Below, piece after piece: positions 46,242-53,631 of a stretch of 64,000 nt of DNA. Below the pieces are notes generated by a model. That model was not told where the DNA came from. It made no database searches and was given only the letters and a program-made list of their open reading frames with translations. Numbering within the stretch: position 1 is the first letter of the stretch; each line of letters begins with the position of its first letter. A program made the translations under genes and the position numbers. This stretch comes from Arthrobacter sp. OVS8. GTDB taxonomy: Bacteria; Actinomycetota; Actinomycetes; Actinomycetales; Micrococcaceae. The stretch is taken from assembly GCA_028370155.1 (NCBI GenBank), contig CP116670.1:992001-1056000 (forward strand). Reading direction: 5' to 3'.

Positions 46242-47753
46242 ATGTCCGCGACACGCGTAGTTGAGATCGAGCGAAAGTTTGATGTCGAGGAGGAGACCCT
46301 TCTTCCTTCGCCCCGGGACCTGCCCGGCGTTGTCCGGGTTGACCGGCCCGTGGAACACCGGCTGGAGGCCGAATACTTCGACACCGAGGACTTGCGCCTA
46401 GCGTCCGCGCAGATCACCCTGCGCCGCAGAACCGGCGGAGATGACGCCGGGTGGCACCTGAAGTTGCCCGCCGGACCGGACGAACGGACGGAATTCCGCG
46501 AACCGCTCGGAGAACAGACCGACAGCATCCCGGACACCCTCCGCGGGCTGGTCCGTGTGCACACCAGAGACCGGGCGCTGGTACCGGTGGCCCGGCTGAA
46601 AACGAGGCGCGTCGTGTACCGGCTCAGGGACACGAAGGACGCTGTTCTCGCGGAGTTCAGTGATGACCGGGTGCAGGCTGAGGTACTGGTCCACCAACGA
46701 GGTACCCGGCAGTGGCGGGAGTGGGAGATGGAACTCGTCGCCGGTCCCCTTGCCCTGCTTGAGTCCGTGCAGGACCGGCTTGCCGGTGCCGGCGTCCGGC
46801 CCTCCGCCTACCAGTCCAAGCTGGCGCGGGCCCTGAACGTGGATCCTGCCTCCACGGAGTCGGCGCCGAAGCGCAAGGGACCGGCTGGAGATGTCGTGCT
46901 CGCCTACCTCCGGCAACAGGTGCAGGACCTGAAGGATCAGGACCCCCGCGTGCGGCAGGACGCCCACGACGCGGTGCACAAGATGAGGGTGGCCACCAGA
47001 CGAATGCGTTCCGCGCTGGCGACGTACCGGAAACTGCTCGACGACGCCGACTCGGTGGGTTTCCTGCGGAATGAACTGAAATGGCTCGCCGGTGTGCTCG
47101 GTCAGGCCCGCGACGCGGAGGTCATGCATGCGCGCCTGAAGGACATGGTCGCCGAAGAACCGGGCGAGCTGGTTATGGGTCCGGTCACCCGCCGGGTGGA
47201 TCTTGAACTCGGCGGCGCCTACCAGGAAGCCCACGCCAAAGCACTGGAAGCGTTGGACGGAAGCCGCTACTTCCGGCTGCTCGACCTCCTGGAGGCTATG
47301 ATCGCTGACCCGCCCCTTGCGCCGCTGGCCTCCAAACGGGCGGTCAAAGTCATCCCCCGACTGATCCAACGGGATATCAAACGGCTGCGCACTGCGGCCC
47401 GGGAGGCCAGGCGGCATCCTGCCGGCACCAGTGACCACCCGGCCCTCCACGAGGCCCGCAAGGACGGGAAACGCCTGCGGTATGCAGCAGAAGCCGCTGC
47501 CCCCGTCAACCCCAAGAAGGCCGCCCGACTGGCCGACGCAGCCCACAGCGTCCAGAAAATCCTAGGAGACCATCAGGACAGCGTCGTTACCCGCGAGCTG
47601 CTGCGCCGACTCGGCGCTGAAGCCTTCGTCCTGGGCGAGAACGGGTTCAGCTACGGACGGTTGCACGCGCTGGAACAATCCGCCGCACTCGAGGCAGAGG
47701 CCCGCTTCCACCGCGAATGGAAGAAATTCCCCGCCATCTCGCTCAAGGCCTGA
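46242..47753 (+). CDS. CYTH and CHAD domain protein
   Basis: 503 residues from ATG 46242, unbroken. N-terminal CYTH (triphosphate tunnel) domain: VVEIERKFDVEEETLLPSP (the E-x-E-x-K signature), LEAEYFDTEDLRLASAQITL, RRRTGGDDAGWHLKLPAG, and REWEMELVAG. C-terminal CHAD domain: DAVHKMRVATRRMRSALATY (conserved His and basic residues), LKWLAGVLGQARDAEVMHAR, ALHEARKDGKRLRYAAEAA. CYTH enzymes cleave triphosphates; CHAD domains bind polyphosphate granules. With PPK2 nearby this is most likely part of polyphosphate handling. No promoter palindrome is seen. Confidence 0.9.
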   Translation: MSATRVVEIERKFDVEEETLLPSPRDLPGVVRVDRPVEHRLEAEYFDTEDLRLASAQITLRRRTGGDDAGWHLKLPAGPDERTEFREPLGEQTDSIPDTLRGLVRVHTRDRALVPVARLKTRRVVYRLRDTKDAVLAEFSDDRVQAEVLVHQRGTRQWREWEMELVAGPLALLESVQDRLAGAGVRPSAYQSKLARALNVDPASTESAPKRKGPAGDVVLAYLRQQVQDLKDQDPRVRQDAHDAVHKMRVATRRMRSALATYRKLLDDADSVGFLRNELKWLAGVLGQARDAEVMHARLKDMVAEEPGELVMGPVTRRVDLELGGAYQEAHAKALEALDGSRYFRLLDLLEAMIADPPLAPLASKRAVKVIPRLIQRDIKRLRTAAREARRHPAGTSDHPALHEARKDGKRLRYAAEAAAPVNPKKAARLADAAHSVQKILGDHQDSVVTRELLRRLGAEAFVLGENGFSYGRLHALEQSAALEAEARFHREWKKFPAISLKA

Positions 47754-48034
47754 CACGTCCGACTCGCGAAGGCATGACCGTCTCCCCACTGACGGGCCGC
47801 AGGATAGGACCGCTCGGAGACCCGTCAACGTCCTGGGCCTTGAGCGTGCGGGAGTCCGGCAAGCGGTAAGGGTATCCCGCGGAAGGATCGATCTTCCGGC
47901 AGATCCGGCTGGTTTTTCTCCCCGGCAGACCCTTCGATGTCGTCCGGGCTCGGTCATTGCGTGGCACTAAGCATGCTGATAAAACCGTGTTAACGGCCGT
48001 CTTCCACGACCGTGAAACGAAAGGACGTGCAGTC
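47754..48034. other. Intergenic with operator S10
   Basis: No gene. Contains the island palindrome at 47966-47981 (separate entry). Confidence 0.5.
47966..47981 (+). promoter_or_regulatory. Island operator S10
   Basis: ACTAAGCATGCTGATA: core TAAGCATGCT as in S4, right half CTGATA as in S5, S7 and S9. The centre is 61 bp upstream of ATG 48035. Confidence 0.65.
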
Positions 48035-48301
48035 ATGAGTTTTCTCGCGTTTCTCATTCTTGGTCTTATCGCCGGCGCTATCGCCAAGGCGATCCTTCCC
48101 GGCACCCAGGGAGGTGGCTGGGTGATCACGCTCGTTCTCGGCGTCGTGGGCGCATTCCTCGGAGGCTGGATCGGTTCACTGATCTTCGGCGGCGGGCTCG
48201 GTAACTTCTTTGATCTTCGAACCTGGCTGCTCTCCATCCTGGGTGCTGTCATAGTTCTGCTGATCTATGGCGCCGTTGTCGGCCGCAGAAGCAGGGCATA
48301 G
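48035..48301 (+). CDS. GlsB/YeaQ/YmgE family membrane protein
   Basis: 88 residues from ATG 48035, unbroken; AAGGACG about 8 bp upstream. Small Gly-rich protein with three membrane segments: FLILGLIAGAIAKAILPG, GWVITLVLGVVGAFLGGWIG and LLSILGAVIVLLIYGAVVG. The GxIAKxxxPG motif after the first helix marks the transglycosylase-associated (GlsB/YeaQ) family, linked to envelope stress. An island palindrome lies upstream. Confidence 0.9.
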   Translation: MSFLAFLILGLIAGAIAKAILPGTQGGGWVITLVLGVVGAFLGGWIGSLIFGGGLGNFFDLRTWLLSILGAVIVLLIYGAVVGRRSRA

Positions 48302-48327
48302 CGCCAAGTCCGGCACGATATTTCCTA

Positions 48328-48408
48328 GCATCGTCCATTTAGATCTGGAAGCAACCGACGGGTCACGCGCCACGTTGATTGGCGTGTCCGGAGCCCGCGT
48401 CAGTGGTC
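48328..48408 (+). pseudogene. Remnant of the 28154-type small gene
   Basis: SIVHLDLEATDGSRATLIG then VSGARVSG repeats LVHLNLEAEGGGQATLIG, VPGARVR of the gene at 28154. Neither end of the gene is present. Confidence 0.55.
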
Positions 48409-48450
48409 TTGGGCTTCGTTCTGCACCATTCCTATCGTCAGGAGGAGACC

Positions 48451-48714
48451 ATGGGTGAATCGACTATTGAAGACCTCTGGAACAAGCTGGAACCAAAGAC
48501 GCAGGAATGGTTGCGGGCGAATCCCGGCATTCTCATTCTTCCGCGGAGTGTGACCGCCACGCTCCTTCAAGCGAGCGACCACGCGGGAGCGTTGGAGGGT
48601 GTGGATCGCAATGGCCAGTTCACGCTCTCCGCGGAGGACAGGTTCTTCCTAAGGTCGGCGGCCTTCTCCGCTCCCGTGGGACATCCTGTACCCCCGGGAG
48701 CACCGTCGGGCTAA
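48451..48714 (+). CDS. Small hypothetical protein (paralogue of 40523-40833)
   Basis: 87 residues from ATG 48451, with AGGAGGAG 4-5 bp upstream. STIEDLWNKLEPKTQEWLRA, NPGILILPRSVTATLLQAS, VDRNGQFTLSAEDRFFLRSA and a Pro/Gly tail. It is the intact form of a two-member family on this island (the other copy precedes a GAF-ANTAR gene). No known name. Probably an operon with the next gene, 50 bp downstream. Confidence 0.65.
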   Translation: MGESTIEDLWNKLEPKTQEWLRANPGILILPRSVTATLLQASDHAGALEGVDRNGQFTLSAEDRFFLRSAAFSAPVGHPVPPGAPSG

Positions 48715-48763
48715 CTCCGGAGGCCGCGGAGAACCTCCCCATACAACCGCGAGGAGACACACT

Positions 48764-48990
48764 ATGACGCTGTATCAGCCTGAGCCCGTGGAAATCTCCA
48801 CCCGGATGCGACCCGGTGAATGGACGGAGGCGAGCCTTACGGAACTTGTGGAAACTTACCGGCAGCGGCTTCTGGGAATGGGGCGGAACCCGCCGAAATT
48901 GTCATCGCGACTGAGCGAGATGACAATGGCGGCGTCAGCGTTGTCGCAACCTGGACGAAACCCGAGGTCACGGGCGGCCAGGTCCCCTGA
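48764..48990 (+). CDS. Small hypothetical protein (frameshift)
   Basis: ATG 48764 with CGAGGAGAC 6-7 bp upstream. MTLYQPEPVEISTRMRPGEW, TEASLTELVETYRQRLLGMG. Restoring one G in GGGG near 48884 gives AEPAEIVIATERDDNGGVSV then VATWTKPEVTGGQVP and the stop at 48990. About 76 residues. As broken the frame would run to 49006 with poor sequence. I believe related small genes occur in other Arthrobacter, but I know no function. Confidence 0.6.
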
Positions 48991-49215
48991 GACTCGCCGG
49001 GGCTGAGCCCTCACGAGAGCGCCCTGACACGATGCGACGTCGAGGTGAGGAACGGTTGTTGACGCTGCGGAGGCTGTTCTATCCGGCCGCGGTGTACGGG
49101 ACGATGCGCTGGTGCCGCCATCGACTGGCAAGTTGACGCCGGCAGGAAGCAGCACGGCGCGGGCGACGTCCTCGGGCTGGGCACTCGATCCAGGGCTAGG
49201 CGGTCCATCAAGCGC
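48991..49215. other. Intergenic, no gene seen
   Basis: Between the last intact island gene and the transposase fragment. Confidence 0.4.
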
Positions 49216-49317
49216 TCAGTGAAGACGGAATCGTCGGCCGACGAGCTCGATTCCCTGCTCCTTGGACTGTGCCAGGAGCTGCTGCGCTAACTTTTGCTGA
49301 TCCATTTCAGTCGCCAT
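49216..49317 (-). mobile_element. IS256-type transposase, N-terminal fragment
   Basis: ATG 49317 reads MATEMDQQKLAQQLLAQSKE then QGIELVG. This is the usual beginning of IS256-family transposases (xxLAxQLLAQAKEQGIELVGPxGLLxQLTKxVLE). It then diverges at RRFRLH and stops. Only about 27 matching residues survive. The fragment lies 19 bp from the right boundary repeat, so an insertion sequence once sat at the island edge. Confidence 0.65.
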
Positions 49318-49335
49318 GGGATCCATGGTTTCGCT

Positions 49336-49700
49336 GTTCCGCGGGGCGCGCAAGATCAGCAACGCACTTGAACACCTCTGCACGCTCTTGACCGCCGTGC
49401 CGGAGGCCCACGAACGTCCGGCGCACCCAGCGCGAACTGATAGGCCCTCTTCCGGCCGCCAACAGCGATCGCCAAGAAGATCTGATCCCAATCAGCAGCA
49501 AGTCATGCAGTTCCACGCGCTCCCGACCATGAAGAAGCACGCAGCACAACCACTGCCTAAACCCAGGGAAGGAGCCACCCGGCCACAGCACCGGCCAACA
49601 AAAAGGCCCCCGAAGGGGCCCATAAGTGAACAGTTTGTGCACACTCAGAGGCCCACAAGCCCCTGAACAGGGAAAACACGTGCCCGAGGTGGGACTCGAA
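49336..49700. repeat. Right island boundary repeat (attR-like)
   Basis: Direct repeat of 3436-3799. It ends inside the intact tRNA-Leu gene (49681-49700). It contains the tRNA terminator and about 250 bp of further downstream sequence. See the left copy for the alignment. Here the tRNA continues beyond the repeat; at the left copy it does not. Confidence 0.85.
49599..49623 (-). terminator. Rho-independent terminator of tRNA-Leu
   Basis: On the minus strand GGGCCCC-TTC-GGGGGCC is followed by TTTTTG, about 60 bp beyond the tRNA 3' end. A slightly changed copy is at 3700-3723. Confidence 0.75.
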
Positions 49701-49762
49701 CCCACACACCTTTCGATACCGCATTTTGAGTGCGGCGCGTCTGCCAATTCCGCCACTCGGGC
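49681..49762 (-). tRNA. tRNA-Leu (anticodon CAA)
   Basis: The minus strand folds into a full class II tRNA. The acceptor stem is GCCCGAG/CTCGGGC with discriminator A. The anticodon arm is CCGCA-CTCAAAA-TGCGG (anticodon CAA, reading UUG). A long variable arm follows, and the T-arm holds GGTTCGAGTCC. No CCA is encoded. It is the target of island integration: its last 19 bases are repeated at 3781-3799. Confidence 0.95.
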
Positions 49763-49967
49763 GCGGAGTACACCGGTGTAACAATCACTCAACCACAGTG
49801 CTGTGAGCAACGCGATCGCTTCCGGTGCGCGAAATTACTCTACATGCAGATAGGCTGAATTCCAGAATCGCGCCAGTGACGCCGCATCGAACCAATCCGG
49901 TCCAAGTACACCAGCGGGCAGAACCTAAGATGGTCTAGTTCCCGCCGTACCTTTCCAAGGAGTTCCC

Positions 49968-50573
49968 GTGTCAGAACAGACGGAGTCAAACCCCACGACC
50001 AAGCCGGCGCGCCGCGTGGTTGTCGCCGAGGACGAGACCCTCATCCGCCTCGACATCATCGAGATCCTGCGGGGCGAAGGCTACGACGTCGTCGGCGAAG
50101 CGGACAACGGCGAAAAAGCCGTTCAGCTCGCCGAAGAATTGAAGCCGGACCTGGTCCTGATGGACGTCAAGATGCCCGTCATGGACGGCATTTCCGCTGC
50201 CGAGAAGATCGTCAAGGCCCGGATCGCCCCCGTGGTCCTGCTGACCGCCTTCAGCCAGAAGGAACTCGTCGAGCGCGCCCGCGACGCCGGCGCCATGGCC
50301 TACGTTGTGAAGCCGTTTACCCCTGCGGACCTGATCCCCGCGCTGGAAATCGCGCTCTCCCGCCACGAGGAAATCAAGGCCCTCGAAAGTGAGGTGACCG
50401 ACCTGCAGGAGCAGTTCGCCACCCGCAAACTCGTGGAGCGCGCCAAGAGCCTTCTCACCACCAAGATGGGCCTGACGGAGCCGGAAGCGTTCCGCTGGAT
50501 CCAGAAGACCTCCATGGACCGCCGCCTCAGCATGCGCGAGGTTGCCGAGACCATCATCAACCAGGTCAACTAG
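49968..50573 (+). CDS. pdtaR: PdtaR-type response regulator with ANTAR output
   Basis: 201 residues from ATG/GTG 49968 (reads MSEQTESNPTTKPARRVVVA), unbroken. Receiver domain: VVVAEDETLIRLDIIEIL (acidic pocket), LVLMDVKMPVMDGISAAE (phosphoacceptor Asp), VVLLTAFSQ and AYVVKPFTPADL (Thr and Lys). A coiled linker EIKALESEVTDLQEQFATRK leads to the ANTAR domain LVERAKSLLTTKMGLTEPEA and MREVAETII. This is the conserved actinobacterial regulator (Rv1626/PdtaR in mycobacteria) paired with the PdtaS kinase, acting as an RNA antiterminator. Backbone gene beside tRNA-Leu. Confidence 0.9.
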   Translation: MSEQTESNPTTKPARRVVVAEDETLIRLDIIEILRGEGYDVVGEADNGEKAVQLAEELKPDLVLMDVKMPVMDGISAAEKIVKARIAPVVLLTAFSQKELVERARDAGAMAYVVKPFTPADLIPALEIALSRHEEIKALESEVTDLQEQFATRKLVERAKSLLTTKMGLTEPEAFRWIQKTSMDRRLSMREVAETIINQVN

Positions 50574-50586
50574 GACACATCTCCCC

Positions 50587-50624
50587 GGGTCCGGGAGTCC
50601 GCTCACCCGCGGCCTCCCGGACCC
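50587..50624. terminator. Strong inverted repeat between convergent genes
   Basis: GGGTCCGGGAG (50587-50597) and CTCCCGGACCC (50614-50624) pair perfectly over 11 bp with a 16-base loop. It lies between pdtaR and the minus-strand DUF202 gene. There is no long T-run, as is common in high-GC actinobacteria. Confidence 0.65.
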
Positions 50625-50638
50625 GGCAGTTCTAACCG

Positions 50639-51022
50639 CTAGTTTGTTATCCGCTGGCCGAGCTGCACCGCGGCAACAAGCGCCATGATTCCCCCGCCAA
50701 CTGTGGCCACAGCCAGTACGGCAGGCAAGGCACCCCCGCTGAGGGCAACCCTGTCGCCGGCGGACGTGGTGAGGATCGTGTGAATCCGGCGGTACCGCCG
50801 CTGGGTGACAATCAGCGCCACAAGGGACACGGCAGCGCCCAGCGCGGCCGGAACCAGCGCCCACAAACCCAGGACCTCCGGCAGGATGCGGAGCGCCGCC
50901 AAGGATCCGACGGCGACCGCCAGCGCCGTCCGCCGCCAGGCAAGAGCGGTCCGCTCCGGCTGCAGGCCCGCGTCGAAGGGCCGGTGACTCCGGCCGTGTG
51001 CCTCCTCAGGACCGCCGCTCAT
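50639..51022 (-). CDS. DUF202 family membrane protein
   Basis: From ATG 51022, overlapping the stop of the upstream gene (TGATG). MSGGPEEAHGRSHRPFDAGL leads to QPERTALAWRRTALAVAVGS, the DUF202 signature (x-x-E-R-T-x-L-A-W-x-R-T). Three hydrophobic helices follow: SLAALRILPEVLGLWALVPA, LGAAVSLVALIVTQ and LPAVLAVATVGGGIMALVAA. About 127 residues. A small membrane protein of unknown function in a coupled pair with 51022-51390. Confidence 0.85.
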   Translation of the reverse strand: MSGGPEEAHGRSHRPFDAGLQPERTALAWRRTALAVAVGSLAALRILPEVLGLWALVPAALGAAVSLVALIVTQRRYRRIHTILTTSAGDRVALSGGALPAVLAVATVGGGIMALVAAVQLGQRITN

Positions 51023-51390
51023 CAGGCGAGGACAACCGCGAGGACCACCAGGATCCCTGCCACGGAAACCGCCGCCCCAATCGGGAAAGCGAGGCGGGCG
51101 GCCGGCAGCGGCCTGTCGAGGCGCAGGGCACGCTCGATCTGCATCCATCCGAACCAGGCTTGCACAGGCGCGGCAATGCCGGCGACGATGAGGACTACGG
51201 AGGCCGAAAGGCGCAAACCGTCCTGCAGGTTCAACCCCAGCGCTTCCAAGGCAACGCCACTGGCAATCAGCGCCAGGGAGGTCCGTATCCAGGCCAGATA
51301 TGTGCGTTCATTGGCGAGGCTGAACCGGGCGTCCGGATCTGATCCCTGGGAATACAGTGCTGCCGGAAATCGTCTCGTTGCGTCAGTCAT
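51022..51390 (-). CDS. YidH family (DUF202) membrane protein
   Basis: From ATG 51390: MTDATRRFPAALYSQGSDPD, then ARFSLANERTYLAWIRTSLA, the YidH/DUF202 motif. Three membrane helices follow: LALIASGVALEALGL, ASVVLIVAGIAAPVQAWFGW and AFPIGAAVSVAGILVVLAVV. About 122 residues. The stop is fused to the start of the next DUF202 gene, so the two probably form a complex. Confidence 0.85.
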   Translation of the reverse strand: MTDATRRFPAALYSQGSDPDARFSLANERTYLAWIRTSLALIASGVALEALGLNLQDGLRLSASVVLIVAGIAAPVQAWFGWMQIERALRLDRPLPAARLAFPIGAAVSVAGILVVLAVVLA

Positions 51391-51494
51391 GGCACTTTCA
51401 GGTCGAAGGGAGTCCACCGGGGCCGCTCAAGCCTTTTCAAGCAGATCACCAGGGACACTTCGAGCATTGCAGATACCACCCAGGGCAGTCAAAC

Positions 51495-51506
51495 ACCCCC
51501 GGGGGT
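51495..51506. promoter_or_regulatory. Perfect ACCCCC/GGGGGT palindrome upstream of the DUF302 gene
   Basis: ACCCCCGGGGGT followed by ATAC, 30 bp before the start codon. It resembles the G-tract operators of CsoR/RcnR-type repressors (TAxCCCCxxxGGGGTA). The regulator is not in the window. Confidence 0.45.
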
Positions 51507-51535
51507 ATACACTGAGGTATCGAAAGGAGCCCCGC

Positions 51536-51976
51536 ATGAGCTATACCCACACCGTAACTCTTCCCCTTGGCTGGGAGGAGGCAGTCCAGCGGACCCGCGA
51601 CGCCCTGGCCGATCAAGGCTTCGGAATCCTGTCAGAAATCAACGTCCGCGCCACCTTCGAGGCCAAGCTCGGCGCTGACGCGGCCGGTGCCGTCGGCGAC
51701 TACGTCATCCTCGGTGCCTGCAACCCGGCGCTGGCCAGCCGCGCCCTTTCGGCTGAACCCGAACTCGGCGCACTGCTGCCCTGCAACGTTGTAGTCCGCC
51801 GCGGCAAGGACGAAGTCGTAACGACCATCAACGCCATCGACCCCCAGACCATGGTCCAGCTCAGCGACAGCGCCGCCGTCCGGGACGTGGCCAACGACGC
51901 AGACACCCGGCTCCGGAAGGCCCTTGCCGGCCTCAGCGAATCCGGGGCAACGCCAGGTGCCACGCCCCAGGCGTAA
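51536..51976 (+). CDS. DUF302 family protein
   Basis: 146 residues from ATG 51536, with AAAGGAG 8 bp upstream, unbroken. The core reads TVTLPLGWEEAVQRTRDALA, DQGFGILSEINVRATFEAKL, YVILGACNPALASRALSAEP and LGALLPCNVVVRRGKDEVVT, the DUF302 fold (G-F-G-V-L-x-E-I-D...ILGACNP...LLPCNVVV). A C-terminal extension continues AVRDVANDADTRLRKALAGL. DUF302 proteins are often under metal- or sulfur-responsive CsoR-like control; the activity is unknown. Confidence 0.9.
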   Translation: MSYTHTVTLPLGWEEAVQRTRDALADQGFGILSEINVRATFEAKLGADAAGAVGDYVILGACNPALASRALSAEPELGALLPCNVVVRRGKDEVVTTINAIDPQTMVQLSDSAAVRDVANDADTRLRKALAGLSESGATPGATPQA

Positions 51977-51994
51977 CCGGCCGATTGCCAAAGG

Positions 51995-52044
51995 CAAAGG
52001 GAGGGTCCCCGCCGCGCAAACCGCGTGGCGGGACCCTCCCTTTG
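51995..52044. terminator. Bidirectional terminator between DUF302 and pyk
   Basis: CAAAGGGAGGGTCCC and GGGACCCTCCCTTTG are perfect 15-bp arms around a 20-base loop, placed between two convergent stop codons. Confidence 0.85.
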
Positions 52045-52059
52045 TCCGGGTCTGCGGAA

Positions 52060-53557
52060 CTAGACCTTGGTGTTCCGCTTCTTCTTTTCGGGCCAGGGGC
52101 CCAGCTTGTCCTTGGCAACCTCGGCATCACCGGTGCTGCCCGCGTCGGCCAGGTCGCCCACCTTGTGGACCTTCAGCATGTTCGTGGAACCGGCCTTTCC
52201 GGGAGGCGAACCGGCGGCAATAACCACCATGTCGCCGTCCTCGACGAGGTCCAGACTCAACAGGCTACGGTCCACCTGGGCGGTCATCTCGTCGGTGTGG
52301 CCCACCATCGGAACCAGAACCGGCTGGATGCCCCAGGTCAGCGCGAGCTGGTTCCAGACGTGCTCCACCGGGGTGAACGCGAACACGGGCCGGACCGGAC
52401 GCAGGCGCGAGAGGCGCCGGGCAGAGTCGCCGGACTGGGTGAAGGTACAGATGTACTTCGCATCCAGCTGGTCGGCGATTTCGACGGCGGCACGGGTGAT
52501 GGCACCGCCGCGGGTCTTGGGCTTGGTGCCCAGCGGGGAACGCGTTCCAGGCCGTGGACCTCGGTGGACTCGATGATCCGGGCCATGGTCTTGACGGTCT
52601 CGATCGGGAACTTGCCCACGCTGGTCTCGCCCGAGAGCATCACTGCGTCGGCGCCGTCGAGCACGGCGTTGGCGCAGTCTGAGGCCTCGGCGCGGGTGGG
52701 GCGCGGGTTGTCGATCATGGATTCCAGCACCTGCGTGGCCACGATGACCGGCTTGGCCCAGCGGCGGGCCAGTTCAACGGCGCGCTTCTGGACGATCGGG
52801 ACTTCCTCGAGGGAAGCTCCACGCCGAGGTCGCCACGGGCCACCATGATGGCGTCGAAGGCATCGATGATCTCGGGGAGCTGTTCCACGGCCTGCGGCTT
52901 CTCGATCTTGGCGATCACCGGCACGCGGCGGCCTTCTTCGTCCATGATCTCGTGGACGCGCTTGATGTCCGAGGCATCCCGGACGAAGGAGAGGGCCACC
53001 ATGTCCACGCCGCGGCGCATGGCCCAGCGGAGGTCGTCCTCGTCCTTTTCGCTCAGCGCCGGCACGTTGACGGCAACGCCGGGCAGGTTGATGCCCTTGT
53101 TGTTCGACACGTACCCGCCCACGATGACCTGGGCGACCACCTTGACGTCGTCGACGTCGATGGCGCGCAGCGCCACCTTGCCGTCGTCGATCAGGAGGGC
53201 GTCGCCCGGGTTGACGTCCTCGGTGAGGCTCTTGAGCGTCGTGGAGCAGATGTCCTTGGTGCCCGGGACGTCCTCGGTGGTGATGGTGAAGGTGTCGCCG
53301 ACGGCGAGGAGGTGCGGTCCGTCCACGAACCGGCCGAGGCGGATCTTGGGGCCCTGGAGGTCGGCCATCACGGCGACGGCCTTGCCGAGCTGACCGGCTG
53401 CCTTGCGGACGTTCTCGTACGTGGTGTCGTGCACGGAGTAGTCGCCGTGGCTCATGTTCATGCGTGCCACGTCGACGCCGGCTTCCAGCACCGCGAGAGT
53501 GTTCTCGAAGCTTGCGATTGCCGGTCCGAACGTGGCCACGATTTTAGCGCGTCTCAT
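52060..53557 (-). CDS. pyk: Pyruvate kinase (two frameshifts)
   Basis: Last step of glycolysis: phosphoenolpyruvate plus ADP to pyruvate plus ATP. From ATG 53557: [60 protein letters not shown]. The family signature region reads [20 protein letters not shown] and [13 protein letters not shown]. One C restored near 52816 and one near 52543 joins [40 protein letters not shown] and CTFTQSGDS to [19 protein letters not shown]. About 499 residues. Both breaks are in C runs of a gene that should be essential, so they are most likely sequence errors. N-terminal TKIVATxGP is TFGP here. Confidence 0.9.
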
Positions 53558-53631
53558 ATACCTACCCTAGTAGTCGATTGCATTGATGAAGTTATTGGCG
53601 GAATGTAACAGCGGCCGGCCGGAGGGACTCC

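Larger units (their letters stand above)
3800..49680. mobile_element. Genomic island of about 46 kb integrated at tRNA-Leu(CAA)
   Basis: Bounded by the direct repeats at 3436-3799 and 49336-49700, which share the tRNA-Leu 3' end. Content fits accessory DNA: paralogous small gene families of unknown function, many decayed genes, two transposase relics, a heptose/glycosyltransferase cluster, and stress genes sharing one operator motif. No integrase, relaxase or conjugation gene is visible, so it would now be immobile or mobilised in trans. GC content and codon use look similar to the backbone by eye, suggesting a source in a related actinobacterium. Confidence 0.75.

Noticed and set aside
46398..47546. 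382-codon minus-strand open frame
   Set aside because: Antisense of the CYTH-CHAD gene, which has clear domain motifs.
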